From Emiliania huxleyi CCMP1516 (lineage: Eukaryota; Haptophyta; Isochrysidales; Noelaerhabdaceae): DNA of 64,000 nt. Positions 52,299 to 62,100 of the stretch are shown here, one piece after another. Numbering within the stretch: position 1 is the first letter of the stretch; each line of letters opens with the position of its first letter. The DNA is taken from assembly GCF_000372725.1 (NCBI RefSeq), contig NW_005200496.1, forward strand, positions 145,682-209,681. Direction: 5' to 3'. Position numbers and translations under genes: made by a program. The notes under the pieces are model-generated. The model made no database searches and was not told the DNA's origin. It saw only the letters and a list, made by a program, of their open reading frames with translations.

Positions 52299-52825
52299 GG
52301 CGGCAAAGTGACCGTCTCGGAGCCAGCCCCCGACTGGGCTGGAACATAACCCTAACGATACTGGAGCGGGCGGGCGGAAGCGCCCCCCCCCCCCCCCCCC
52401 TCGGGGTTGCATGTACGGTATGTGTTAGAGCGCCGCGCACCGGCGTAGAGAGAGATTAGGGGCGCATATGCACCGGGGCGCTCGAGACCTCGAGTAATAT
52501 GGTGTTCCGGTTTGCCGCGCAGAGATCCCCGGAAAGGAAAAGCTGCAGCGCGACCGACTTGGCAACCACAAACACCTCCAGCTCCACACGTGCGCATCTC
52601 CCCACATGGCGTGTGGGGTGCAAGGTGCATGCGGATGGGGATGCGCGATCTACGTTTAACTACGTATGTAGGCGTATCTCTGTGACTCTGTCGACTGTGT
52701 GTGGAGTGTTGAGTAGTGTATTGTGTTTTAATTCCTTTTTTGCGCGTCTCTGTGAGGTGTTATAGAGGCTCTAAGAAATGCATATGCGAAATGCCATTGT
52801 ATGTCATGTCCTGTCATAGTCTGAG
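52299..52825. other. 3' flank and intergenic DNA
   Basis: A C18 run lies at 52383-52400. CTCGAGACCTCGAG at about 52480 is a short palindrome. No gene is seen. Confidence 0.4.
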
Positions 52826-53235
52826 GGTATCCTAAAAGTTCGGCCGATTTGGGTCAAAACGCTACGCTAAAAGCACGCCTAGGCGTAGAGTTGGGGCAAA
52901 ACGACAAAAGTGGGCCCGCCCGGGGCAAAATGGTAAAAGTCGCGCGCCGCAGGCACGCAAAAAAATTGCGAGGGGCGCTTTCGAGGCGAGCAGCACAGCA
53001 TTTTTCTAGCCATAGTGTGCGGGAACTACTTCGCGGGACAATAGCTACTACACTTACTGCACCTCCGGCGCGCGAGCCTCCGGCCCGGAGCGCCGAATTT
53101 TTTTTGAGACGAAATGCTAAAAGTTAGGCGCTCCGCCGCTCCGAGACGATCGAAGTGATAAAAGTCGCACTCTCCCCTGACCCGATCAAAAGTCTAGAAG
53201 CACCCGAGGCTCCAGAAACCTAACCCTCAGACTAT
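52826..53235. repeat. Dispersed element, shorter copy of 39243-39955
   Basis: It shares TTCGGCCGATTTGGGTCAAA, GGGGCAAAACGACAAAAGTG, GGGCCCGCCCGGGGCAAA and the terminal CCAGAAACCTAACCCTCAGA with the longer copy, but lacks the central 325 bp with the SAP-coding segment. From 53236 to 53649 no gene is recognised. Confidence 0.85.
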
Positions 53236-53649
53236 GTGTCCTGTACAGTCAGTACGTACGTGAAACACCTGCGGCGACAAACAACAGAAGGAGAACATGC
53301 AATTTGTATGGTCCGACATGTCAGCGGCGGGCGTCATGCAGTGGGCGGATCGAGTGGGCGGATGGACTCCAGCCCCACCTGCAGCTGTGCACCCCTCAAT
53401 ACGACGCGCGGTGCATGCTGGTACGTGGGTACGAGACGGGTCGGCGTGCACGTGCTGCTGGTGCTCTACGCAGAAGATGGGGGTCCACACCGCAGAGGTG
53501 CCACGGCATCGGCTATCGACGCCTCCCCCGTGTGCATGTACGGCCGTCCCGTCGAGCTCCTGTCGGTCGGTCAGCGGCACCTCGCCTCCACATCCAGCCA
53601 CCCACATGCAGCCTGCATGCGCGCGCCCACTCGAAGCTCGACCTGCCAC

Positions 53650-56001
53650 CTACTCGCGTGGTCGCTTGGCCGCCGGCATCAGCAATGCTTGGAGCGGGCT
53701 CGCCTGCTTGCGGGGCGCCTCGAAATACACGTATGCCGCCTGCTGCTGCCCTTTAGCCGACTGGCGTTGCCCCTGGGCGGGCGGGTTCAGCTGCGACAGC
53801 AAGTCCACCACCTGCGCCTCCTTGCCCAGCGGCATCTCATCCTGAGAGGCCTCCTCTTGTGACGACGAGTCGCCGGGCCACAAGGGCGGCGGCTGCTGCG
53901 TCGCCTCTTGGGACTCGTTCTCCTCTGCCTCCTCCGCCGCTTCCGCAGCCGCCTCCGGCTCCGACAGCCTACCCTCGGCCCGTGTCTCCGACACCGATAC
54001 CACGCCGTTCGCCACCGCCGCCACTGCCGTCCCCGCCACTGAGCCTACCGCCGCGGCCGCCTCGCCCACCTCACCGCCCTCCTCCTCCTCCTTGGCAATC
54101 GTCACCCACATCGCCTCGTTGCAGCGCGCCGCGGCCTCCAAATCGGCGGCGGCGGCTGCCGCCGCCGCCGCCGCGCGACTCCCGCTTGAGGTGGCCGCGA
54201 CGGACGCCGCAGCGGCTGCGGCGGCTGCGGCGGCAGTGGCGGCAGTGGCGGCAGTGGCGGCGGCGGCGGCAGTGGCGGCAATGGCGGCAGTGGCGGCAGT
54301 GGCGGCGGCGGCGGCGGCGGCGGCAGCCGGAACCGCCGTTGGCTGCTGCCCAACGTGGCTGAGCTGCTCTGTGCCGCGCAAACCGGCCGCACCACCGGCC
54401 GCCTTCACGGCCGGCTGCGGCGGCGGGGGCTCCGCAGGCCTGGGCTGGCCGTGCGGCGGCGCGGCGAGGTCGGGCTGTGCGAGGTCGGGCTGCGCCTCGC
54501 TGCTCCAGCTCGCAGACACGGAGAGCGGCTGGGGCGAGCACGCCATCGCCGCGAGGTGGCGCGCCGCGTCGGTTGTGCCGCCGCCGACGCCACCGCCGCC
54601 GACGTCGACGCTGTCTTCACTGCTGCTCTCGTCGTCGCCGTCCCCGCCGCCGCCGCCGCCGCCGTGCGCGTCCTGCCAGCGGACCGCGAAGAGCTGCTGC
54701 CAGCGGTCGTCGTCGGTGCACTTTGGGGCGAGAGTGTGCTCCTGCGGGGGGGCGGGTCCGCTGAGAGGGCGCGAGGGGGGCGCGGGGGGGGGGGGGGGGG
54801 GAAAGCCCCTTGGTCCGCAAATTGCCCACCCCCCTGATGGCGTGGAAAAACAGGGTGGGGCAATAAGGGAACGCGACGGGGACCCCCTCGCCCTCTGGGG
54901 GGCGGGAAAGCGCGTCCAGGGGGGGCTCCACGTCTCCGGGCGGGGGGACCTCCGGCGGGATGAGCAAGAAAAACCACGGCCTTTAAGACCGCGGGGTGGT
55001 GGGGTGGTGGGGGTTGGGGTTTGGGGGCGGCCCACCACGGCGAGGGCCGATGCGAGGGGTGGAGCGGCGTGGGGGCGCGCCTGTCGCGCCCGAGCCGCTC
55101 CGAGAGGGCGAGGTCGCCCAGCCGGAGGAAGAACTCGGCCGAGCCGCGCTTGCGGGAGCGGTCGAGCGACACCTGACCGCAGGCATGCAGAGGCGGCAAT
55201 GGGCGCGGGCGGGCGTCCTGCGGGTGGGGACGGGGGCGAAGCGGCCGCCTCCGCCCTGTGTGCTGGCGCTGGGGGAGAAGGGGAGGGAGGGGGTGGAATG
55301 CGAGGGTGCGTGCCGAACCTCGACTGGCGTGGCGGCTTGCAGCGCCGCTCGGCTCTCGCGGCGCGGCCTGCCCGCGGCGTATGAAAAGAGGAGCGGCGAC
55401 GAGCCCGACTGGACCCTCTCCCGCTCCTGGCGACCGGACGGAGCCGCGCGCGGGTCGGCAAGAGGAAGGAGGATGGGCTGGTGTGTAGGGCGGGTGGAGT
55501 CTGCGAGGTCGAGAGGCGCACCCCGAGTGCGAGCGACTCGAGAGCGGGCCGGTTAGTCGGAGCCACCATCAGCGCCGCCTTGAGCTGCATGCCCTGCGGG
55601 AGACGCTTGCCAGCCGTCGCCTCGACTTGCACGCGGATGGCAAAGGAGCTCTGGTTGGAGAGGACGCGCTGCTTGTCGCCCGTCCGCTTGTCCACGTCCA
55701 TCCGGTGCCACTCCTGTGCGACCACCCGCAGCTGAATCCCCGCCCACCTGCCGCTGCGCGATGTCGTCGTCCCCGGGCTCGCGTAGTCCGGCGTCAAAAG
55801 GTCGAGCAGGCTGAGCGCCGCCGCCTGGTCGGACGAGCCGCCCGGTCCTCCACCGGCTTGTTCCGGCTCAGGCGGCGGCGGCGGCCTCGGGACGGCGACA
55901 GGGACGAATGATCGCCCCTCGAAGACGTACTTGGCTGTGAGAGGACCTGGTCTCGGACACGTCGGGCGGTCGGGCCCGAGCGTCTCTCCGCAGACCAGCA
56001 T
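53650..56001 (-). CDS. Low-complexity, probably nuclear protein of unknown family
   Basis: ATG at 56001 starts MLVCGETLGPDRP. Exon 1 (56001-55522) includes KYVFEGRSFVPVAVP, SSDQAAALSLLDLLTPDYAS, QLRVVAQEWHRMDVDKRTGD and SSFAIRVQVEATAGKRLPQG. After an intron, VSLDRSRKRGSAEFFLRLGD begins exon 2 at 55170 (3' end unclear). The last exon (about 54740-53650) reads EHTLAPKCTDDDRWQQLFAV, then Ala, Gly, Pro and Glu tracts, and ends MPAAKRPRE, a possible nuclear signal. The 55700-55560 segment could be a beta-rich DNA-binding fold, but no family is claimed. A G20 run lies in the intron at about 54781. Confidence 0.5.
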   Translation of the reverse strand: MLVCGETLGPDRPTCPRPGPLTAKYVFEGRSFVPVAVPRPPPPPEPEQAGGGPGGSSDQAAALSLLDLLTPDYASPGTTTSRSGRWAGIQLRVVAQEWHRMDVDKRTGDKQRVLSNQSSFAIRVQVEATAGKRLPQGMQLKAALMVAPTNRPALESLALGVRLSTSQTPPALHTSPSSFLLPTRARLRPVARSGRGSSRARRRSSFHTPRAGRAARAERRCKPPRQSRFGTHPRIPPPPSPSPPAPAHRAEAAASPPSPPAGRPPAPIAASACLRSGVARPLPQARLGRVLPPAGRPRPLGAARARQARPHAAPPLASALAVVGRPQTPTPTTPPPRGLKGRGFSCSSRRRSPRPETWSPPWTRFPAPQRARGSPSRSLIAPPCFSTPSGGWAICGPRGFPPPPPPAPPSRPLSGPAPPQEHTLAPKCTDDDRWQQLFAVRWQDAHGGGGGGGDGDDESSSEDSVDVGGGGVGGGTTDAARHLAAMACSPQPLSVSASWSSEAQPDLAQPDLAAPPHGQPRPAEPPPPQPAVKAAGGAAGLRGTEQLSHVGQQPTAVPAAAAAAAAATAATAAIAATAAAAATAATAATAAAAAAAAAASVAATSSGSRAAAAAAAAAADLEAAARCNEAMWVTIAKEEEEGGEVGEAAAAVGSVAGTAVAAVANGVVSVSETRAEGRLSEPEAAAEAAEEAEENESQEATQQPPPLWPGDSSSQEEASQDEMPLGKEAQVVDLLSQLNPPAQGQRQSAKGQQQAAYVYFEAPRKQASPLQALLMPAAKRPRE

Positions 56002-56129
56002 AGCTGCCTCTGCCTCCGCCACTCGCCACTGGCCGCGACCCTTGTTTGAGCTCCACCGCAGTGAAGAATACTGTACACATGTGCGAAATGGGGAACGATT
56101 TATTCTCGACTTTTTTCGCGAGCCACAGG

Positions 56130-56340
56130 CGCTCCAGAAGACGGAGATCAGACCGCCAGTGGAGTTGGGATTCCACCGTGCACCGCGCTGCGAGCCTGTC
56201 GTGTCCCTTGTCAGGAGCAGGAGAGCCCACCTGCCTGCCCCCCTGATCGTCCTTCCAAAATCCTGCTCGTGCAGGTGTGGACCCTGTCCTCCTCCCCTAT
56301 CCCTCGTTTGGATTCCCGCTTTTCTTTCTTTTTTCAGCAC
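56130..56340. repeat. Dispersed repeat, partner of 49255-49445
   Basis: GCGCTGCGAGCCTGTCGTGT through CCAAAATCCTGCTCGTGCAG is shared. It lies upstream of the minus-strand gene starting at 56001, so it may sit in its promoter. Confidence 0.85.
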
Positions 56341-56491
56341 TCCAAAAGCTTGCAAAGGTGCTGGTGCTGGTGCTGCTGCTGTGTATCTGAGAGAGCGATT
56401 TCTGAAGTTGTTTCGTATTAGGTAATCTAAGTATGGTTGTTTGTTGTGAGTCTCTGTCTCTTTCTTCTTGTTTTTGTTTGTGCTTGTTGTG

Positions 56492-56675
56492 AGAGAGAGA
56501 TTTTAGAAAACCAACAAGAATTCACGACTCTGGCACTCTCACAGTGATTTGGGCTCGGCAGCTTGTTAGCCCTCAGCCGAAGCTGGGGCCGGTCCTGTAG
56601 CCGAGAGAGCCCACGTCTCGATGAGTTCGACGCGGTCGGGAGGCCTTGCGAAGAGGCCAGCGAGATGGCGATCGC
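56492..56675. repeat. Dispersed repeat, copy 2, with the empty TIR-element site
   Basis: It matches 1248-1333 plus 1572-1670 without the 238-bp element. The target CTG is single at 56583-56585. Confidence 0.85.
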
Positions 56676-56679
56676 TGTA

Positions 56680-57930
56680 CTTCATGGCGCCCTCAAAGTG
56701 GGGCTGGCTGGAGGTCGATACTCTGGACAACGACCCATAGGATGCCACGACTGCCTGATGAAGGAGAGGGAGGCGAGGCCAGAGGCAGGCTCAGCTGCTC
56801 TCGGGTGATCTCGCTTTGGTGGCCGAAGGACCCGATGGTCCTGTCACAGTCGCGTTCCGAGTTGTAGGGGTAGAAGATTGCGGGGGGGGATCGTGTCAGC
56901 ACTTCTCCTTGAAGTACAGCGGACCGCCAGGCTCGCCGGCAGCATCCGCAGGGAGGCAGCATATCAGGCACCAGTCTTCTGGAGAGCTCAACAGCTGCGG
57001 CCGCGATGGCGGAGTCGGCCGCGGTTCGAGCGAGCAGCTTTTGGCTGCGGGATCGAACCGCGGAAGGCTCATGCCCTCGCGGAGCGACGCGGGTCGCGCG
57101 GCGCGCGCGTGTGCGAAATGCGACAACAGACGACAGACGACAGACGCGCCTGAGCGCTGAGCGACTGAACGACCGTCGCCGCAATCGCCACCGCCGCCAT
57201 TTTGACGAGCAGCGCGAGTGCGCTCGTCGGCGGCCAGCCGTCGCGGGCCGGGCCGAGCCCGGCCTCAACCGGCCGCGCCGCCGCAGCAGGCCCGGAGGCC
57301 AGCATGGCGGCCGACCAGCTGATAAGGAGTCTTTCGCCTCTCTCTTGTTGTGTGAGAGAGAGTGTGTGTTTTGTGTGTGTGTCTGTCCTTCCCTGCCCTA
57401 CAACATGTACATGTGGCTTGGGAGGAATTGACTTCCTTTCTTATTTCCCTCCGCGTCCCGATCGATGCGCTCCTACTAACTACCGCTGGCTAAGGGCTCA
57501 TGACGATCGGCCGTCGATCCCGAAGGGTCGTCGGTTGAGCTAGGGAGCCTGGCGATGGACGCCACCGCGACCCCTCGTGGCATCTCTCTCGCCGTCGGCG
57601 AGCCGGGGGCTAGCAGACGGCCGACTTTCTATATAACCAGTAGGACAGCCGTGAGTGTGAATCGGATAAGGAGTTTGCGTCCGTCCACCGTCTTCGTGGA
57701 CGTCTGTCCTCGTGACACCCACACCCCACACGGCCTGTTTTGCTTCCCCACCCACCCTCCCTATTGTGTGCGCTGTCGCGTTTTGGGGTTGGTCCTGCAA
57801 CGGTGTCTCGTGCGGAGCAGTGGTGTGCTGTCGCGCGAGGGTTGCAGGCGTGAGGGTCGAGGGTACCTTTTCCCCCCTTTGCTATTAACAATGCTTTGGA
57901 ATCTATGAACATGACCTCGAGTGGAGCCCC
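56680..57930. other. Gene-free stretch
   Basis: Frames are open on both strands without domains. The minus strand near 57200 could read MAAVAIAATVVQSLSAQARL, a signal-like segment, but no continuation was found. A GTGTGT-rich run lies at about 57360-57390. Confidence 0.35.
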
Positions 57931-57934
57931 AGTC

Positions 57935-58940
57935 CTCGACAGGCTCTGCCCGCAAGGCGCCCGCGTCGCCGACGCGCGGTACCATTGACAAATCCCGGAA
58001 TACACACCCACACGACCAAATAGCGAAAATCCGAATACCGTGCAAAAACCACGGATCTCGGACGAAGAACGGTGGCAAGTTTGGCTAACTCCATAACATG
58101 GGCGATCCGGCGCTTCCTTCGATTGGACGGACGAAATGATCGCGGGAAAAGCGGGACCGCCATCGCGACATCTCGGGGGTTCACCATATATGCCGAGCCT
58201 GCTCGGCCTGCCATGCGCGCGCGCGCCTCGCCCGAGCGCAGCCACCTGCGGACCTGGCCAGCCTGTTCCTGGCTCGAGCCCAGCCTCTCCTTCCGCTGCC
58301 GCCAGCCTCGCAGTCCCGCCAGCCATCACGCTGCAGAGCCTGCGTAGACGCCACAGACGCCAATTCTGCAGCCCACAGCCCTGGCAACTGAGGGCCAGCA
58401 GTATACGACGACGACGACATCTCACACCCCGCGCTGGCCAGCGCCATCAGCCCCTCACGGCCCGGCCCAACCTCCCTTCGCCTCGCCTCCAGTGCCTCCA
58501 ATCAAGTCGCACCTCTCTTCTTCAGCGAATGCAGCGGTAGCACCACGTCAGAGGCCGGGCCGACTGGCGGACCTGCATGCCCAGCCATGCCCCCCACTCC
58601 CCACCCGCTTGGATCGATCAGCTGACAGCTCCACCAGCTCCCACCACCGCGTGTCGTGTCATGAAGCATGATAGACAGACATAGAAAGCATGGAACCATC
58701 GAAAGGTCTGGTCTCCAAAAAGAGCTCTCGGCGCGCGCCCGCGCCCCGCCCCTTTTGCGCAGCAACACCTTAAACTTCATGGCCCTCCAAATTCGGGTCG
58801 GAGCGTAGCGGAGTGGGACCCGAGTTTGAAAAAGGCGACGGACGCTTGCGTCCTAGCCTCCAACAACGCCTCCCCGGCGCAGAGGGGCCCCGGGAGGGAT
58901 GCTCAACCGCTCCACGCCACGCCGCTTGCGGCGGTCCCTT
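57935..58940. repeat. Large duplicated repeat, copy 2 (uninterrupted)
   Basis: Matches 41365-42278 plus 43403-43515 and keeps the single target GCTTGCG at 58844-58850 where copy 1 carries a transposon. It ends about 180 bp upstream of the Furry-like ATG. Confidence 0.9.
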
Positions 58941-59120
58941 CCCAGCTCGCGGGGCCACATATTTGTTTTCTTCCTTGGCCGTGCCTTTTGTAGTGCCAGT
59001 CCGAGCCAGTCTGCTGTGAGAGTGGCTATCGCATAATTTCTTCCTTGGTTCCTCATCGGGCTCGCCGCTTTGCAATCGCTTCCCGGCCCGCCTCCATTTG
59101 CCAGCAAGGTCGGCGATTCA

Positions 59121-62100
59121 ATGGCCGACACCGTCCTCTCGCTCCTCTTCGAGGACATCCATTCCTCGCTCGCGGCGGCGATCGATGCTGTCGTCAGCGA
59201 TCACGGCGTCCCCGGCTCAAAGGAGAGCCCCGCGGCGGTCGCGGCGTGGCAGGAGTTCCCACGCTCGTCGCCGAGCTTCCGCATGCAAACCGAGCGGCTG
59301 AGCAAAGTGGCTGGCAGCCTCGACTTTCAGCAGGGCGCAATCGGTCTGCTCCTGCGCCTCATGCCGCCCTCCGGCGACCTTGAGGCGGGCGAGGTGCCAT
59401 TTGGCTTCCAGAGCCTTCTTTCGAGGCTGAATTGTGTGGAGTCGTGCCTCGGCGGCGTCCCGACGGGGCGCAAGGCGGCCGCGCTGCAAGCGAGGGGCGA
59501 AGGGCGGCTCGCCGAGTTGGTCTTCACCGTGGTCCCCCTCGCAGTGGCTGACATCCTCGCTTGCATCCTCGGCGAGAGGCCAGAGGGCAGCACCGACCGT
59601 ATCCCGCTCCCTCCCTCCTCGGAGGCAGCCCTGTTGCAGCTGGCGTTTCGCGGCCTATGCTCCTCGGGCGGCCAGCAGCAGCTGCACCCGTCGCTCCACG
59701 AGGCACTCGCTCGCCGCGCTGTGCTCTCGTGGCGGGAGGTGATCCGCCATCTCTCCACCTCATCCTTCGAAACCGCCTGCGCCGAGCTCAACAAGCAGCT
59801 CCACGCCGACTTGAGCGCCGACGAGGCGATGGCTTACCTCGTCGGCTGCCAGCGCATCTCCCTGCCGAAGGACCCGTGCTCGCCCATGGTGCAGCCCTTC
59901 TTCCAGCTCCTCGCGCGGCTCGCCGCGCAAAGCCGCAGGCCCTTCAACACGGCCGCGTTTCGGCGTTGCCTTCTCTGGAACCTCGAGGGCGCGGTGCAGC
60001 AGGTGCGGGGGCAGGTCGAGGGCGGCGCGTCGATGCTACAGACGTGGGTTGCGCTCTACCTCGACTGCCTCGAGCAGGGCAGCGAGCTTGCCGGGCTGGC
60101 GCTCCCCGCGGCCGCGCTGCTCGTGTCCCGCGGGCCTGCCGCGATGTGGTTCTGCCACATGGACGTCGGCAAGGAGTCCAAGAAGGTGGCGAAGGGCTTG
60201 CTCGGGGGCAAGAAGGTTGGCCTGCTGAGGCTGTGCCTCACCGACCTGGCCTACGAGGAGCGGACCTCGCGGCCGGCGCTCTGCGCCGTGCTGCGGCTCC
60301 TCGCGGGGGGGGCCCAGCTGCCCGCCTCGGCGGTCGCCCCCGCAACCGACGGCGAGTGGTGGCGGGCGCCCACGCCCGACGAGGAGGCCGGGCAGATGCC
60401 GCTCATGACTTCGCGCATGCCTCACGAGAGCGATGAGTCCACCGCTGCGATGAACGAGCGGCTCCGCTTTGTGGCCGAGAAGCTCTTTTGGCGCAAGTCG
60501 ACCGGCAGGCATGTGCGGCTGCCCAAGCTGCTCGAGAACGGCGACGTCGTCGTGCTCATCGTCGGGCAGATCGCGGTGCACTCGCCCACCGTCGCGATGG
60601 ACACGGTCGAGCGCCTCCTCGCCGAGGGAAGGGATGCCGAGTACCAGCTTCTCGGCGTCTGCGCGCTGCGCCGCCTCCTCTCGTACAGCCTCCTCTCGGG
60701 GCAGCTCGAGGCGCAGGCGGCGCGCCTCCTCTCCATCATCGGCGCCTGCGAGGCGGCGGTCGGCGCAGAGAAGCGCGGGCTAGCGCTGGCGCCGCTCGCC
60801 CCCGCGGAGCCCGAGCACCCTGACGCAGTGAAGCGGCTCCTCCGCTCTGCCGGCTCGCGCAAGGACAGGGAGGTGGCCCTTCGACTGGCGACGTACCGGG
60901 AGGCGGTGGCCTGCGTACCGCTCGTGCTACCCCCGCAGTGCCTGCAGGACCGCTCCTTCTTCGGACAGCTGCTCATCCACTCCGACCACGACCTCGCCAC
61001 CGCCACCTCTGTCGCGCTGCAGCAGCTCATGGCGGACGCGGCCTGGCGGCGGACAGCGGTGCTCTGCACGGCCAAGCTGCTCGAGCGCGCGGTGGAGGCG
61101 CCGGGCGGCTCGCGCGCTCTGCTCTGCAGCAAAGAGCACCATGGCGTGGCGCTGCAGGGCGTCGAGGCGCAGCTGCTCACGCTCGCCCTCCATCTCAAGA
61201 AGGGGCTTCACCTGTGGGCCGCCTCCATCGCGTCCGAGCCGTGGCCGCTCGAGTCGCTGCAAGAGGAGGCGGAGGGGACTGCCGTCGCCCGGCTTGCCAA
61301 GAGGCTGGCCGAGGCGGACGCGGCTGCCGCGTCCCTGCTTCTGCACCCGTCTGTCGCGCTTCGGGCCGAAGGTCTCGCGCTTCTCGAGGCCATCGCCGCC
61401 CTCCACTCGGCACACGAGGAGGCGTACCGGAGGGCGCTGGCCGGCAGGCTCGCCGCCGTCGAGTCGGCGACGCGCAAGCACCGCGCCGCTGGCGACAATC
61501 GCGAGGCGGAGGCGGGTCAGCGCGAGGAGGACGAGCTCCGAGGGCGGATCGACCGCCAAGAGGCGTCGGAACCCTTCCTGATCCACATCCTCGATCGTTG
61601 CGAGGCGTCGGTTGTGCGCCGGGCGATCCGGCGAGACCTGACCGAGGCAGCGCACGGCGTGCTCACCAAGGTGCCGTCGCAGGCGTCCATCGACCAAATG
61701 CAGATCCCGCCGCTGCGCAAGCTGCTCATGCTCCCTCCGGCCTCGCTCGGGATCGGCTCGCAGTTCATGTTTGTCGTTGCAGAGATTGCGAGCAGCCTCC
61801 TTCGGCAGGGCTGCACTCTCCGCGCGGCGCGGCTTCGCAGCATCCTCGCCGCGGCACTCGGCAAGATGCCTGCCTCCAAGGACCTGGCAGCCTTTGTTGC
61901 GGATGGCAGCGCGGACTTGGGTGTGCTGTGGCGCAACCACTACGCGGCGCTCACCATCAAGAAGGGACCTCGGCCCCGCCCCCTCTCTGAGCTCACCAGC
62001 CCTTGCCTACCTCCATAGGCGCTCTTTGCGCTCTGTGGCGCGTGCAAGCCGATGCAGGTCGCGGCGGTCGAGAAGAAACCAGCGCCGCCTCCGCCGCCGC

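Noticed and set aside
56130..56355. N-terminal extension of the 53650-56001 gene up to 56355
   Set aside because: The extra residues are encoded by a dispersed repeat also found at 49255-49445, and a good ATG exists at 56001.
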